In this document: piece by piece, positions 46,196 through 58,372 of the stretch | Numbering within the stretch: the stretch's first letter is position 1 | Layout of the letters: each line of letters starts with the position of its first letter | Assembly (NCBI GenBank): GCA_947652605.1 | Contig: OX393577.1 | Span: forward strand, 8,246,868 to 8,310,867 | Direction: 5' to 3' | DNA: 64,000 nt | Source: Elmis aenea | Lineage: Eukaryota > Arthropoda > Insecta > Coleoptera > Elmidae | Notes under the pieces: model-generated | Told to the model about the DNA's origin: nothing | Seen by the model: only the letters and a program-made list of their open reading frames with translations | The model's database searches: none | Made by a program: the position numbers and the translations under genes

Positions 46196-49100
46196 ATGTC
46201 GCATTTAACGTATGATGAAGTATGGTTGAAAGCCCAAGAACTGTTGAACGCTACCGTTCAAAGTGAACCAACACAAGCAGACAGAAGAGAACAGCGTAAC
46301 CATTTGGCCAACCTTTATGTTCGTTATATTTTAGTGGCAAATAAACTTTCCGAATGTGTTGATCAAATGGTGCAACCTCAGAAAAAGGCCTTGATTCGCA
46401 AATTGCTGGAAGCCGTTTTGGGTAGAATCGCTGAATTAAAATTTGACTTAGTCGAAGCCGATCTGTGCGAATGGACCCATTTCGGTAATGTGATCGAAAC
46501 GCTAAACATAACTCCCTTGGATAGTGAATTAAAAATTCCAACGTGCTTTCGTCGCGAGCGCAAAGACGAACTCGATTACCAAAGAAAAGTAATAGACGAC
46601 ACGTTGGGAAAAATGGGATTCTTAGAAAAAGTCGAGAAAAAAATACCGATGACCGAACATCAAGCAATTTTAATTATTCAAATTCACGAACGAGCTCGTC
46701 AAGGACGTCTGAGAGCTCAATTCATGCGGGAAATCAGAAGCATGAAGGAAAGAACAAAACCTCTTGCTGGCGAAACCGAAGACCAGGACGACGTCGTTAA
46801 TAAAATAGGTCTATCGGCAGCGTTGAGAATTCAAAAAATTTGGAGAGGTTATATAGCGAGACGACAGACGCGAAGAAGGAAACTGCAAGAAATGCTGCTG
46901 ATAGGTATGATTCCCTCTCCAAAAGTTGAAAGTGAAGAAATAAATAAGATGTTAGCCACGGAAGAGTATCGAAGAGAGCTGCAGCAAATCAGGCAGAAGC
47001 AGTACGAAGACGAAATTAAAGAATGCAGAGATCGATTGCAAAAATATCAAAGGGGGCCTGTTTTGGAACAACTAAGCGATCAGATTAGGGGATGGCTGCA
47101 CGAGTATCGGGCTCATACCGGCAAAATTCCCGAATTTACCGGTTCTGAACGTACAGCATCACGTCTTATGATGAGTAGACAAGGTAAGTGTCGTTATCTT
47201 ACTCTATTTGTTCAATTTTCGTCAATTAAAGTTCAACACGGGGTTAACAAGAATCTGAGCTACAAATTCGGTTAAATTGGAGAAAATCTGCAAAATTTTT
47301 TACTTCATTTTAATTTAAATAGAAAACTTTCATGACAGTCTTAGGTAAGCTATTGAAAAAAAAAACAAAAAAAAAAACAAGCTTTGTAGATTCTTTGCTT
47401 CATTACCTTCATTTTTAAAGATATTTTGTGTCTTAAAAAGCTTTATAGAAACAATTATTTGTATTCTGTGCGCCGATTAATTAAATTTTGTATCAAAAAA
47501 ATTCTGAACTTCGTCATGTACATACTAATAAAATTTGAAAATTAACAGCAACAATCTAAAACCATTTCTTGTCATGATACAAACACTAACCAAAATCTAA
47601 AAAAAATTATAATTGCTAATTTTACAAAAAGTTTGAGCTTTTTTATTAGCCAAGTTCCCCCCCGTATCTGACTTCATAGCAGGGTTGGCCTGATTTAAAT
47701 CAATTGATTTAAATCAGCTGATTGTTTAAAATTAAAATCATGATTTAAATCAAACTTTATTCATTTTTACGATTTAACGCCACACGTCACATATAAATTA
47801 AATGCAAGTTTTACTTCCACCCGCTTAAACAACCGCTAGTAAAATACGCCGGAAATAGTGCATATTGGCTTCTCATAGAATGGGGAGAAATAAAGTCACT
47901 TCAGAATTTGCTTGCTAGAGACCCATTCCAGTAGATTTACTTTGTAAATTTTCATAATAGTTTTTTATTTTAGGGTCAAAAAAATTACAGCCTTATTCAA
48001 AAAGGCTGCAACAATTTGGGAAAGTTTTTATATCGATATCTCAGATACTTTTTTTCTTCATAAAAGTTGATGCATGACCTAAACCTAAAACTAATTTTAA
48101 GATGGAAAAAAATTTATATGACACTAGATTTTAAGTATTTTTAAAATATTCGCAAAAGTAAATTGCCCCTATTTTAAGACCTACAAAAAAAAAGGTGGTT
48201 ATTTGGATATCCACACTTGTGATAAAAACTCGAACTTTACTGCCTTGGTACATAAATAACTATTCCTTTTGTTGTAGAGTTTTTGAATGTTAAAATTACT
48301 TCAAAAATAAAAATTGAAATTTTAACGTCATGTTTCACCTTTGGTTTTTTGAATTCTAAACAATCTCTTCCTCTGATGTTTTTTTTTAACTCTTCAAATA
48401 AGGTCACTTTACTCTTAAAAATATTTCGGAAATCGCTAAACTCTGGTATCGTAGACATTTTTGTGATTTTTTTTCAATTTAAAATAAGTTTTAAGTCATC
48501 CACCAACTTTTATCAAGAATAAAAGTTTCTGGGAAATTTTTAGTAAAAAACTCTTTTATTTGTTGATTCTTTTTGATTGACGCTGTATAGAAGATATAAT
48601 AATGTAGTGTGAATAATAAATAAATTAGTTGTAAAAAGGGAAAATAGTCAAGTTTCTTAAATAAATCAAAATTTTGTAACTTTTTAGATTGTTTAAATTT
48701 AAATCAATGATTTTTGATGTTTTTTTTTTATAAAAATCAAATTTTACTCAACCCTGCTTCATAGCTATTCAAAAATAAAAAAGCTCATGGGAAGCAACCA
48801 ATTTCACACACTCTGTATATGACCGCAATAATGCTCAAGAATGAAACCATTAGGCTAGGCGCTGACATGTAATTAATCAGTTTTGCAACAGTTTGATCCG
48901 CGAACGACTAAACCGCGCTCACAAATAAAACTAAATCGGGACTCACATAGATGCAAGCACACAAGCAACTAAATTATTTGGTTTTAACATTAGTTTCTTT
49001 AAGTTAGCTACGGTGTGCACTCTTGAAATGATAAGGAGGATGAAATTCAAACCTATACGATCCAAACAGTTGTACGAAGTCGCGCAATCGTTCAGTTTGT

Positions 49101-51902
49101 GTCTAGACACAAACTGTTTAGTTGCCGAAATTTGCTGTTGTACGCCAGTTGTATGTGAGCGCGTGTTTATAATAAACTTATAAACCAATGGTAACGACTC
49201 CAACAACCAAACGATTGCACAACTTATAACTGCATGCCAGCTCCTAGCCTTAAACAACGTTTAGCTAAATCGGCGCTTTCCATGGTACCATGAAGCATTA
49301 ATAAGTGTTCCACCAGAAAATGAAATGGGGTAATAAATGTCATTATTTAATATTTTAAAACTAGACAACAGTGAATACTTTACGTCAATTAAAATTATAT
49401 TCACACAACAACTTCAATGCTTTTTAACTTTCATAAACGATATTAAGATATGTAAGTAAAAATCCATTGGGGTTTCGTATGGTTTTAATTTTACCGAAGG
49501 ATTCCGTGGCTAAATTAAACTGGAAAACGCTGAGCTTAACTAGAAAACTGCTTTTGAACCTATCTCTATAATAGTTTAGCGTTAAGTAAGCTAATAAAAT
49601 ACTAGATAAGTAGATAGCTAATATCTTACTTAAAATTCAGGGACGGATAGTGACGTGAGCAAATCGTCTTCTAAAGAATCAAAATCCAAGAAAACCAAAA
49701 GCACGAAAAGTAAAGAAAGTAAATCGGACGGCGAAGAAGACGACCTCAGCAGTTCCAAAGCGATAGTGTCGATATTTTTGCCAGAAATAACCATAAGGAA
49801 GGAAGAATACGATGAAGTTTGGAAAAATAAGGACGAATCTGAAAATCCAAAGCAGTTCCCCTGCAGTGACATAATTGAACACGAACAAATGGGACTAATG
49901 GAAAACGAATTGAGAAAAATCGTTGACGACATGATGAGAGCAGAACTGCAACTTTTACAGGTAAATTAACGCCACAAGTACAATGTATTATTAAATTTAT
50001 GAACTACTTTAACAGGAAGCAGTGGACAGAGATCGTGGCTATAAAGGCAAAAAGCAAAAGAAATCAAGCAAAAAAACTAGAAAAGGTGGTAAAAAGTCAA
50101 AAAAGAAGAAAGAAAAAGATTTAACACCTGATCGAACAACAGAATCGTTGTTTGAAGAATTAGTTGCTAATGGAATAATCAAAAGGTAAACAAACGCTCT
50201 TGAAAACATAATTTAACTGACTTATTTTTCATTCTTAGGTGTCCAGAAGTCTACCTGGACGATTTTAAGGGCGAAAGATCGTACAACAACCCAGTTTCTC
50301 ATAACATAGGTAACGAGGTTCGTATATCAGTTGGAGATATTCGACAAATATTAGCGGAATACTGCATCGTGCCATTACTAACACCCCAGTTGCACCAGTC
50401 AACACCACACATCAAATCTCTTCTTCTGGCAGGTGCAAAAGGTAGTGGAAAAGACCTATTAGTTCACGCCATCTGTAACGAAGCTGGAGCCGTTTTGTTT
50501 GATTTAACTCCAGCCAATATAGTTGGAAAATATCCAGGAAAATCCGGTCTTACCATGCTAATCCACTTGGTCTTGAAGGTATCAAGATTGTTACAACCTG
50601 CAGTAATTTACATGGACTGTGCGGAGAGACCTTTCGTCAAAAAAATTCCCAAAACGGACAGAACCGACCCTAAGAGACTCAAAAAAGATTTGGCAAAAAT
50701 TGTTAAAAGTATGCACTTATTTAAAACGTCTTGAAGATTCTAATAATTTGATTTAAGATTTTTGTCCAGAAGATAGAGTAATGCTAATAGGCGTGAGTAG
50801 CTGTCCCTGGGAAAGCGATCAAAAACTTTTGCAGCAAGTCTATCAAAAATACCTGGTGATACCACGTCCGGATTATAGCTCACGTTATTGTATTTGGTCA
50901 CATTTACTAGGCAAATACAGTGCTATAAGCTGGCAATTTGATACAAGCGTTATGAGTAAAATTTCGGACGGATATACAGCTGGTAGGTGTATTTTATTAT
51001 TATTATTATTTCCGCGGAGGTGGTCCTCTTTCGGGTTCCTGTACTGCGACCTATTGGTCTATTGTACCCTCTGGTGATAGCCCCTTAAAGAAGTCCTGTG
51101 TTTTTTAAAAACTCTTTAAGGGTGTTTTTCTTAACTCTTCTTGGTTGGCTTTTTCCATCAAGTCTACGCCGATAGGGTGTGAATCCTTTACACTGGCATA
51201 TTACGTGAAGAGGAGTTTCTTCTTTTTCGCCACATCCTCTACTCTACATATATCTCTTAGAGCCCTATTATGTAGAAGTGTTTTTTTAGCCCACAGTGTC
51301 CTGTGACAAGTCCTGTGGCTGCTCTGATGTCTGCTCTGCTCATCCTGAGCATTTCTTCTGTCTTTTCTTTAGAGACCATTGACAGGATAGCCTTGGAATG
51401 GGCTTGTCCTGCAACTTTTTCCCAATGAGCATTATGCCCTTGTATTAATATGTCAATAAGACACCGCTTGGCTGTTCCATAGGATGTACCAACTGCGGGT
51501 TCTGGTCCGAAGAAAGGTGTCTCGCTGCCAATTTTGGCTAGGTGTATAGAATTTAAAGATCATGCAAATCGTTTGGAAAATACGTTAGTCTATTAAACTG
51601 CACACCTTGGCTTTACGTATTAAAAAAATCATTTTGTAATTTGTTTAGGATCCATTGTAAGTTGTGTAGAAGAAGTGATGACAGTTAAAAGAATGTTACA
51701 ACTTCGTGTACAACCATTGAGTCCGTTGGAACTTGTAAATGCTTTGTGTAAAAAAAATCCCATATACAGAGAGGAAGAGGAGGCTATGGAAATATGGTGG
51801 AGCAAAACTCCGACGTTTAAAAGGAGAATGCAAGCAGTTGAAGCACTTTTGGCAGAAGAAGCGGAGCAACAGGCTAAACAAGCGAATGCTAAGAGGAAAT
51901 AG
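46196..51902 (+). CDS. dynein regulatory complex subunit 11-like protein (IQ and AAA domain protein, IQCA1 type; complete, 6 exons)
   Basis: Exons: 46196-47183, 49641-49960, 50016-50185, 50239-50708, 50770-50982, 51649-51902. They join in frame to 804 codons and a stop, near the 822 of human DRC11 (IQCA1). DRC11 belongs to the nexin-dynein regulatory complex, which links outer doublets and controls dynein in motile cilia. In insects it would be expected in sperm tails and perhaps chordotonal cilia. Seen: a coiled, charged N-terminal half (1-320) with an IQ motif ALRIQKIWRGYIARRQ (about 209-224); a Lys-rich linker (about 335-355 and 445-470); and an AAA region from about 495. The P-loop is GAKGSGKD (558-565) with Asp where Ser/Thr is usual, and the Walker B position is VIYMDCAE (615-622), so ATP hydrolysis may be weak. 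NIVGKYPGKSG, DPKRLKKDLAKI, PRPDYSSRY and the end ELVNALCKKNPIYREEEEAM are family-like. Confidence 0.93.
47680..48756. mobile_element. hAT-like element, CAGGGTTG ends, GATTTAAATCA repeats (copy 1)
   Basis: CAGGGTTG and CAACCCTG (the last also read in ACTCAACCCTG) bound the element. Perfect 8-bp duplications CTTCATAG lie at 47672-47679 and 48757-48764. Near both ends AATTGATTTAAATCA-type palindromes are repeated. The interior (about 950 bp) has no transposase match I recognise. A relative with the same ends lies at 54041-55218. Confidence 0.87.
48853..49249. mobile_element. PIF/Harbinger-like MITE (GGCTAGGCGCTGACATG ends)
   Basis: GGCTAGGCGCTGACATG and CATGCCAGCTCCTAGCC are inverse copies with two mismatches. 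TTA lies outside both ends (48850-48852, 49250-49252). Inside there is a perfect 24-bp palindrome centred near 49103 (CAGTTTGTGTCTAG and its inverse). No reading frame of note. Confidence 0.78.
50983..51648 (+). other. intron 5 of the DRC11-like gene, with a LINE insert
   Basis: A 666-bp intron between G|GTAGGT and TTTAG|GA. Nearly all of it is an antisense LINE fragment (51010-51550) that begins with an (ATT)n run, so the ancestral intron was probably short like introns 2-4 (about 53-61 bp). Confidence 0.85.
51000..51550 (-). pseudogene. LINE ORF2 RNase H/C-terminal fragment, antisense in intron 5
   Basis: Minus-strand frames read FFGPEPAVGTSYGTAKRCLI, then RADIRAATGLVTGHCGLKKH and, after a stop, RGCGEKEETPLHVICQCKGF. 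Fragments of the form 'T-G-x-x-x-GH...L...H' followed by 'C-x-x-C...E-x-E-T-x-x-H-x-x-C-x-C' mark the RNase H end and C-terminal zinc knuckle of Jockey/I/R1-type LINEs in insects. The 3' end of the element is the (ATT)n run at about 51000. Stops show it is dead. Confidence 0.8.
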
Positions 51903-51971
51903 TTTTAAGGTGTATTTTAATTTAGTGTTAAATACTTAAATATAGTAATGTACCTAGACAAAAAATACTAA

Positions 51972-51977
51972 AATAAA
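51972..51977 (+). terminator. polyadenylation signal of the DRC11-like gene
   Basis: AATAAA 70 bp after the stop codon, in an A-rich context, is the likely polyadenylation hexamer. Confidence 0.7.
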
Positions 51978-53257
51978 GGTAAGGCAAATTTATTTTTTGA
52001 TAGAATTTAGGAAAAAAAGGGTTGCCCTAAAAGCAAAAGAATATGTTCTGTAAAAAAAAAACTTGAACGACCAGTAAACGAAAACTATATCATTTTGGAG
52101 CATGCAAAAAAGTTTCTAAAAAAAAAAATCTGTACCATATGAACCGTTTATTATGAAAGTGGCGTAAGTCATGTTAAAAAAATTGAAAAGACAAATAATT
52201 TACTCATAATTTGATATGCATTTTTTAATTTGTCTAATCTAAAGATCTTTTAGAAAAATTGTTCAAACAAACTATCTAAGAAAAACCTGAGAAACATTTG
52301 TGAAACTTTTCCTTAATAATAATAACTTGTTAAACTCACTGTGAAAAGTTATTTATTAGCTAACTTTTGACCTGAATCCTACAAGACAAATAACATTACA
52401 ACAACTTAAAAACAAGTATTTAGGTATTTCTGTACAAAGCTTAATCAGACGTACAATAACGTTGCAATAGTTGTACATACTTTTCACATATAAAACATGA
52501 ACGTTGTCATAAAACCTTTGTAAACAATTTAACACTGAATAAACATTGCTTTTAGTATACAACTTATTTGCGCTTTTTATAGCCAAAACATGCCATATTT
52601 TTAACATGAGCGTACTAACCAATACACTTTTCTCGATAATTGTTTTAATTATTAAAATATTCCACTCCTTCAAACAAACAACACTGCTTACAAAACGATT
52701 TCAGTGCATTAGATATTAAATCAATTAGTTTTGAACCCATTACGTCTGAGTTTACTGAAAACATTTAATTTATACAAATTATTTTCTAATATAATACAGC
52801 AACATTATCTGCGTCATGCATATGTTATTTATTTATGATAATTATAAAAAGTTTGTCATAGACCTTCTGATTAACAAACGATATTTTTCGTGTAGATAAC
52901 CGTTCAAGTAGATAATAAAGCATAGATGCATTGATGCAAATTAATTAAGTTCAACAAGTCAACTGCATTACATAATTAACAACAATTTCTTGATAACATA
53001 CATCAACGCGTGTTAAATAAAAGTGCTTTTTAAATAAATGTAGCAAACACTCATATTATTATTTTTTCTACGATAACTTCGTTAAATGACTATTACTGTA
53101 CAACCTGCATGTATAGAAAGAGGGCCTTTACGCACGGTAATCAGAAAGTCGTTTTTTAAAAATTATCAAAATAGACTCACGTCAAAATTGACAATTAACA
53201 GCGGACGTACAACAGTGTTGACTATTAGCCAAAAGGCCAATAAAATCGTATATATAT
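51978..53257. other. no gene seen
   Basis: AT-rich sequence with no supported gene or transposon ends. Near 52141-52174 ATGAACCGTTTATTATGAAA and GTGGCGTAAGTCA resemble the phrase near 720-755 (TGAGCCGTTTATTTTGAGAG, GTGGCGTAAGTCAC), so the two sites share a short repeat. Confidence 0.5.
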
Positions 53258-53357
53258 GTGATCGTAGAAAAAGTATAGTACAAAACTCGAGTTGTAAAGC
53301 AATTACGCACTCGTGCGTAATATGCTTCTTACAACTCTTGTTATGTAATATACTATT
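53258..53357. repeat. small palindromic repeat family, copy C
   Basis: GTGATCGTAGAAAAAGTATA to ATGTAATATACTATTAC matches the ends and centre (GCAATTACGCACTCGTGCGT) of copy A at 11412, lacking its internal loop. A forward frame through it (53086-53445) has no known family. Confidence 0.7.
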
Positions 53358-54032
53358 ACAGACAGGTGCACCCTCTCTTACTAAACTCTCAACGGGGGCT
53401 TATGAAAAATCGATTTATGGAGGGCAATCGACATGGAGGTTTTAATAAATATGTATGTGTATGCCCGCTTCCAATAATTTATGTTCGCATGCCTTCGTAG
53501 GGTCAAAATCACATTTAAAAACTAAAAAACATCACTCGTAAAAAACTTTAAAAATTTAAATTTTTATTTAACACAAAACCTATTACCAAACAAATTATTA
53601 ATGTAGTGTTACACTAAAAACTGTTTTTTTAAACATTATTTTTGAGTAACAAAAAAGCATCTAAAATAATTAGAAGCACATAATCAGGACGAAAAGACTA
53701 AATAATAGTTTTTCTTGATATTGTCCATAAATAACGAAGATTTAGCATGTTACCTTGGAAAAAAATACAATTGTAACATTTACTATGAGGTAAATACCTA
53801 CAAATTCTATTGTTCTTGATAACTGAACTGTATTTGAACTACAAATATTTCGGTGTTGCATTTGTTTCGTGATGATCACGTTAAGCCCCCCAGATAAAGT
53901 GTTTTAAACAGTGGTAGATAATAGTTGTAATAGTTATGGTTGATATAACACATCACCTGAGAGTATAATAATAAATCTTTCCACCCACGAATTGAAGAAG
54001 AAATTAAGAAAAGTTCTGATTTCTAAAGCTTA
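53358..54032. other. no gene seen
   Basis: AT-rich sequence, no supported feature. Confidence 0.5.
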
Positions 54033-54040
54033 CTATGGAG

Positions 54041-55218
54041 CAGGGTTGAGCAGATTTAAATCAATTGATTTAAATCACGATTTAAATCATGATTTAAATC
54101 AAGTGATTTTTTTAAAAAATCATTGATTTAAATCAAGTGATTTTTTAAGAAAAAATTTCAATTTAAATCACAGATTATATGAGTAGATACAATATAATAT
54201 TTATAATAAAACAAAATTGTATTACTATTAGTAATTAAATACACGAAATGGTGAATAAACCATATCAATTTGCTCTTGTAAAGTAATATTCATTGTGGAA
54301 ATGCAATAATTCAAAAAATAAATGACAAGTTTTTGACGTTAGCGAAGTGAACAGTCAGTTTTTTCAATTTCCACGGCACTCTATTGCTTCAATAACGATT
54401 TAAAGAAAAATGTCGAATATCTCGAAAAGTATGAGTTTTGGGTGTAGGACATACTTAACAAAATATGAAGCTCTTTTAAAGACGAATTCGATGACATAAA
54501 AAAAAACAGGGGTTCGCATTTGAAAAAATCGAGTTACGAGCTTTTGAAAATCATGAAAGTTACCACCTATTTATAAACACTCCTGTATGTGTGATTCAAA
54601 TTTTTTCATATCGAGCGAACAGAGAAATGTTTTCTGCATGTCCATACCAAATTAAAACTCTGTACTTCAAAATAACTTCAGGAGAATTTTTTAAATAATA
54701 ATTAAAACCTTGAAATATTTAGAAAATTAATTTTTTTTACAACGCCGTATAAAAACCTTAGGTATTTTATATTGATGCAAATTTAAAATTAAGGCGGTCA
54801 AAAATATTAAACAAAAAAACAAAAATTACTATTAGTTCCAGAAAGGTGACTCACCCTGAAAATATTTTTATTGTGTTGTTTAGAAAAAACTGTATAAAAT
54901 AGTATTTGATTCAACTTCATATCTCAAGCCGTTTAGCGACAATCGACCGATCCCGCACTAATGACTCGCCCTGTATATAATTAATTAAACCTCACCATTT
55001 AGCACGGATTTTTACAAAATTCTTAATCATTATATTTAATTTTTCATTTTGATATTAGCACAAAACAGAAATAGCATGTGAATATGTCACTATATTCGAT
55101 AATATGGTACATTTGATTTAAACCAAAAAATCTGATTTAAATCAAAAAAATCTGATTTAAATCAAATAAATCGATTTTTTTGATTTTTTTAAAAAAATCA
55201 TGATTTTTATCCACCCTG
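54041..55218. mobile_element. hAT-like element, CAGGGTTG ends, GATTTAAATCA repeats (copy 2)
   Basis: The left end CAGGGTTGAGCAGATTTAAA and the right end ATTTTTATCCACCCTG carry the same sub-terminal ATTTAAATCA arrays as the element at 47680. A perfect 8-bp duplication CTATGGAG flanks it (54033-54040, 55219-55226). The interior (54180-55090) differs from copy 1. It holds no recognisable transposase and includes a fragment ending CGCCCTGTATATAA (about 54968), a possible older nested element. Confidence 0.87.
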
Positions 55219-55226
55219 CTATGGAG

Positions 55227-56183
55227 TAAGCGAATATTTAAATGATGCTGACTTTATAAAATGTTATATTTAAATATCATTTTTCTGTGTTTTTATTAAC
55301 TATGTATATTATTTGTAATGTACGTAAATTATTATTGTGACAAGTTCTACACTTTTTTTGGGATATTCAGAACAAATAAAGATTATTATTATTATTATTA
55401 TTATTATCACCGTATGCCAGTAGATAAGATACAAAGTATTTGGGTTTTGGGAGAAATGTGTGGTTTACTTTAATAAGAACAAACAAGAGCATAAGGAAAA
55501 TGTAATATAAAAAAATTTAAATAAACATAATTTACGTTTTTTCATTAAAAAATCTTTTGTACAAATACTAGATCGGTTTTAAGACTCTTCCAGGGCTGGA
55601 CTGGACTGCCTGGTGGGATACGGGGAATTCCCCGGTGACCCGAGACGTGAGAGTGGAAAAACACTGCTACAATTAAAACTGAAAAATATAGCCAATGCTC
55701 GATTTTTTTGTTACAATTTAAACCAATACTCAGGCCTTATCAAAGTGAGGACAAGAGGGGCAAATGCCCCGGGCCTCACAGTTTTAGGGGCGCCTCAATT
55801 TTTAACTTGATCTGTTAGAAAAAAATACTTATTTTTTTTGTAGTTGAAATAACAGTTTTATATCATTTATCATCGAACGGCCATTAACATTTTATATTTT
55901 TCCCTCATAGTTTTGAATTTTGAAGGGCCTCGGTCTCCCGGGTCTCGCATTTACTCTGCTCATACTTCAAATGTTTCTAGGTGTATTTGAGGAAACAACG
56001 CCAACGTCATTGTATGTAGTACTTGCAGACAGGAGGAATGGACATAATTACAGCTTTTAATAGGGTCGAAAATACAGTAGACAATGTTTTAAAAATTACC
56101 GTAAGTTTTGATGAAGTTCTGGGGTGCTGATTACAATTTTAGGGTCAAAATTTAGGAATCCAGAATAGCTAGAAAAATTTAGG
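55227..56183. other. no gene seen; (ATT)n run and GC-rich repeat phrases
   Basis: An (ATT)n microsatellite lies at 55385-55407. From 55594, CAGGGCTGGACTGGACTGCC and at 55760-55780 GGGGCAAATGCCCCGGGCC look like parts of hAT-type MITEs. No matching termini or duplications were found. No gene is supported. Confidence 0.4.
55385..55407. repeat. (ATT)n microsatellite
   Basis: Eight tandem ATT units; such runs often mark the 3' end of an inserted LINE or SINE in insects, but no element was recognised upstream. Confidence 0.8.
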
Positions 56184-56765
56184 AATGAACAAAGAAATAA
56201 GCGAAAGGACAGGAAATGTGGGAAGACTATTTAACAGCTTAAGAACAACATTTATTGGAAATAGAGAAGTCCCAAAACGAGCAACAGTAAAAGTGGTCAA
56301 AAAGGTAATAACTCCGGCACTTTTATACGGAAGTGAAACGTGGACACTCACAAATAAAAATAGTAGCCGAGTGCATGCAGCTGAAATAAGATTTCTAAGA
56401 AAAATCCAAGGAGAAACCAAAAAAGATAAAATCAGAAATGAAACATATAGAGAACAATTAATTAAAGATAAAATCAGTTGAAACAAAAATACAAGAAAGA
56501 CAGCTGGGATGGTTGGATCACATTTATAGGATGAAAGAAGAAAAGTTAACCAGAAAAAGCCTAGGAAGCAAGATCACATGGATAAAACAAAAGAGGTAGA
56601 CCGAGAAAACCTGGAAAGACGAAGTTAAAAAAGCAGCAGCGGATAGAAACATCATTTAATTTGGAAAGACATAAAAAAGTTAGCACAAGATAGAAAACAT
56701 GAAAAAAAGTCAGCACAACACAACTCAACAGTCCTACACCTAACAGTAGGAGGACTCATAACTAA
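56184..56765 (+). pseudogene. LINE ORF2 C-terminal fragment, same family as 17040-17990
   Basis: The forward frame 56185-56481 encodes NVGRLFNSLRTTFIGNREVP, TPALLYGSETWTLTNKNSSR and EIRFLRKIQGETKKDK, nearly identical to the copy at 17100-17528. After a frameshift near 56465 it continues with ETKIQERQLGWLDHIYRMKE and, with stops and further shifts, RPRKTWKDEVKKAAADRN. The 3' tail AACAGTCCTACACCTAACAG matches the other copy. It is 5'-truncated and broken. Confidence 0.85.
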
Positions 56766-58372
56766 ATTAATTAATTATTTAATCAATATTTACATGTCCT
56801 TCAAAATAAGCTCTATACAAAAAAAAAGTAAAATTTCTAGAAAAAAGTTGAAATTTCACCATTTTTCATCTTCGAGTTTGTAGTAACACTTAATACGTAT
56901 ATTTAACATAACGTATGTTACTATGCAATGTTTGTAAAACCATGATAATTATTTGTTCTTAAAATGTAATAAAATGTTGCATAGTGTTACATAAAGTGTA
57001 AATTTATAGATTTAATAATTTGTTCCATTTTAAAATATAACATTCAAAAAAATCTTATGAAACAATGACTTTTTTTTCTTAAAATTTGTTACTATTTACT
57101 AATTGAACTTCCACTTTCAAAAATTTTGCAGTTAAGTTTACTTCGATTTGAAACTATCGATAGAATTGCACGTTTTGTGATCCCTGAACACGTTTTGACC
57201 ATTTTCTTGATGTCACCCGCGAAGATGATTCTTTATCAAATTTTGGAGGTGAACATATTCTTGGCATGTTTCATGTCGACGATAGTGCCACACAAAATCT
57301 GTATAATTTACCACGCACATACATGTGGCAAAAGTCATATGGTAGCCACACTAGCAAGTTCTTTATTTGTGATCTAAAATCTGTAAGACAGTGTAAGCTC
57401 ATAAAACATTGCATCACTTTGATTATAATAAGTTTTTCATACGTAACTGTAAGCATTGATTTGTCCGACCTCTACACGTCATGTGGTTAAATCATGTTTG
57501 TATAATTCGGAAGAAATTGCGAAAAATTTGATTAAAATTATTGTCGATAACCTTTATATTTTACGTCCAGTTTAAAATCATTAATTAACATTGAGGTACA
57601 CGGTTTCGAAACATGTATAAATAGATATAATCCCCCATCGCAACTCTAATCCTTAGACCCCCAAGATTTTTCTTAAACAATTATGAAATGTTGTAACCTT
57701 ATTATCTTTTGTACATGTGATATTATTATAATCATTTTTTTGTCGTCATAGATGCATAGATAGGTTAATGGGTCAATTATATAAATTTCGTAGAAATATG
57801 TTTTTTTTTTGTATTTGACAGGTCTTTCTGCTTCCAGTTTTATTATTAAAGTCACATTTATACAAACAAAATAATTAAAATTTAAGCTGAAATTGAATTA
57901 CTGCTGTGCGTTAACGCATTTAATAAATAATAACCAATCTTATTATGTTTACCTGTATAACTAAATGAATAAACATAAATATGTTTATACTGATCAAGCA
58001 GCGCTAACCTGTAAAACTACTGAAGAATCAAAGTTGCAAAATTAAATAAATACTAAACAATTAAAATAATTTTTGCGTTTTTCTCAAAAAGTTGCTTAAG
58101 TAAGGGTACTAAAGTTTTGCATCATTGAAAATAAAAAAAAATCTCTATTAAATGAGTATAACATAGGGGGTACCAGGTACCTTGTCATTTAAGAAAAATT
58201 AATTGTTATTCATTGCGCTTTTGTTATTCGAAAAAAATGTTTAAATTTTGTGTTATGGTGGAAAACTAAGTACCAAACAACTTTTATACAAAACATTTTT
58301 TCCTAAAGTGGATATTTACTGAGATACATAGCATATTCCATTTCTTTTGGACACACTGTATTATTTAATATA
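56766..58372. other. no gene seen
   Basis: AT-rich. A frame at 57126-57490 follows a good acceptor-like TTTTGCAG, but it matches no family I know and is split between frames, so it is not called. At 58345 ACACACTGTA resembles the outer end of a CAGGGTG/CAGTGTG-type element. Confidence 0.45.

Larger units (their letters stand above)
47184..49640 (+). other. intron 1 of the DRC11-like gene
   Basis: A 2457-bp intron between G|GTAAGT and TTCAG|GG. It contains a hAT-like element (47680-48756) and a Harbinger-like MITE (48853-49249), which make up about 60% of it. The ORF of exon 1 continues to a stop at 47273-47275 if the intron is retained. Confidence 0.9.

Noticed and set aside
46251..46667. 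Minus-strand 138-codon frame
   Set aside because: Antisense of exon 1 of the DRC11-like gene, which has the IQ motif and correct splicing.
57126..57490. Possible exon after TTTTGCAG
   Set aside because: The two overlapping frames match no family I know, there is no consistent donor, and no neighbouring exon was found.
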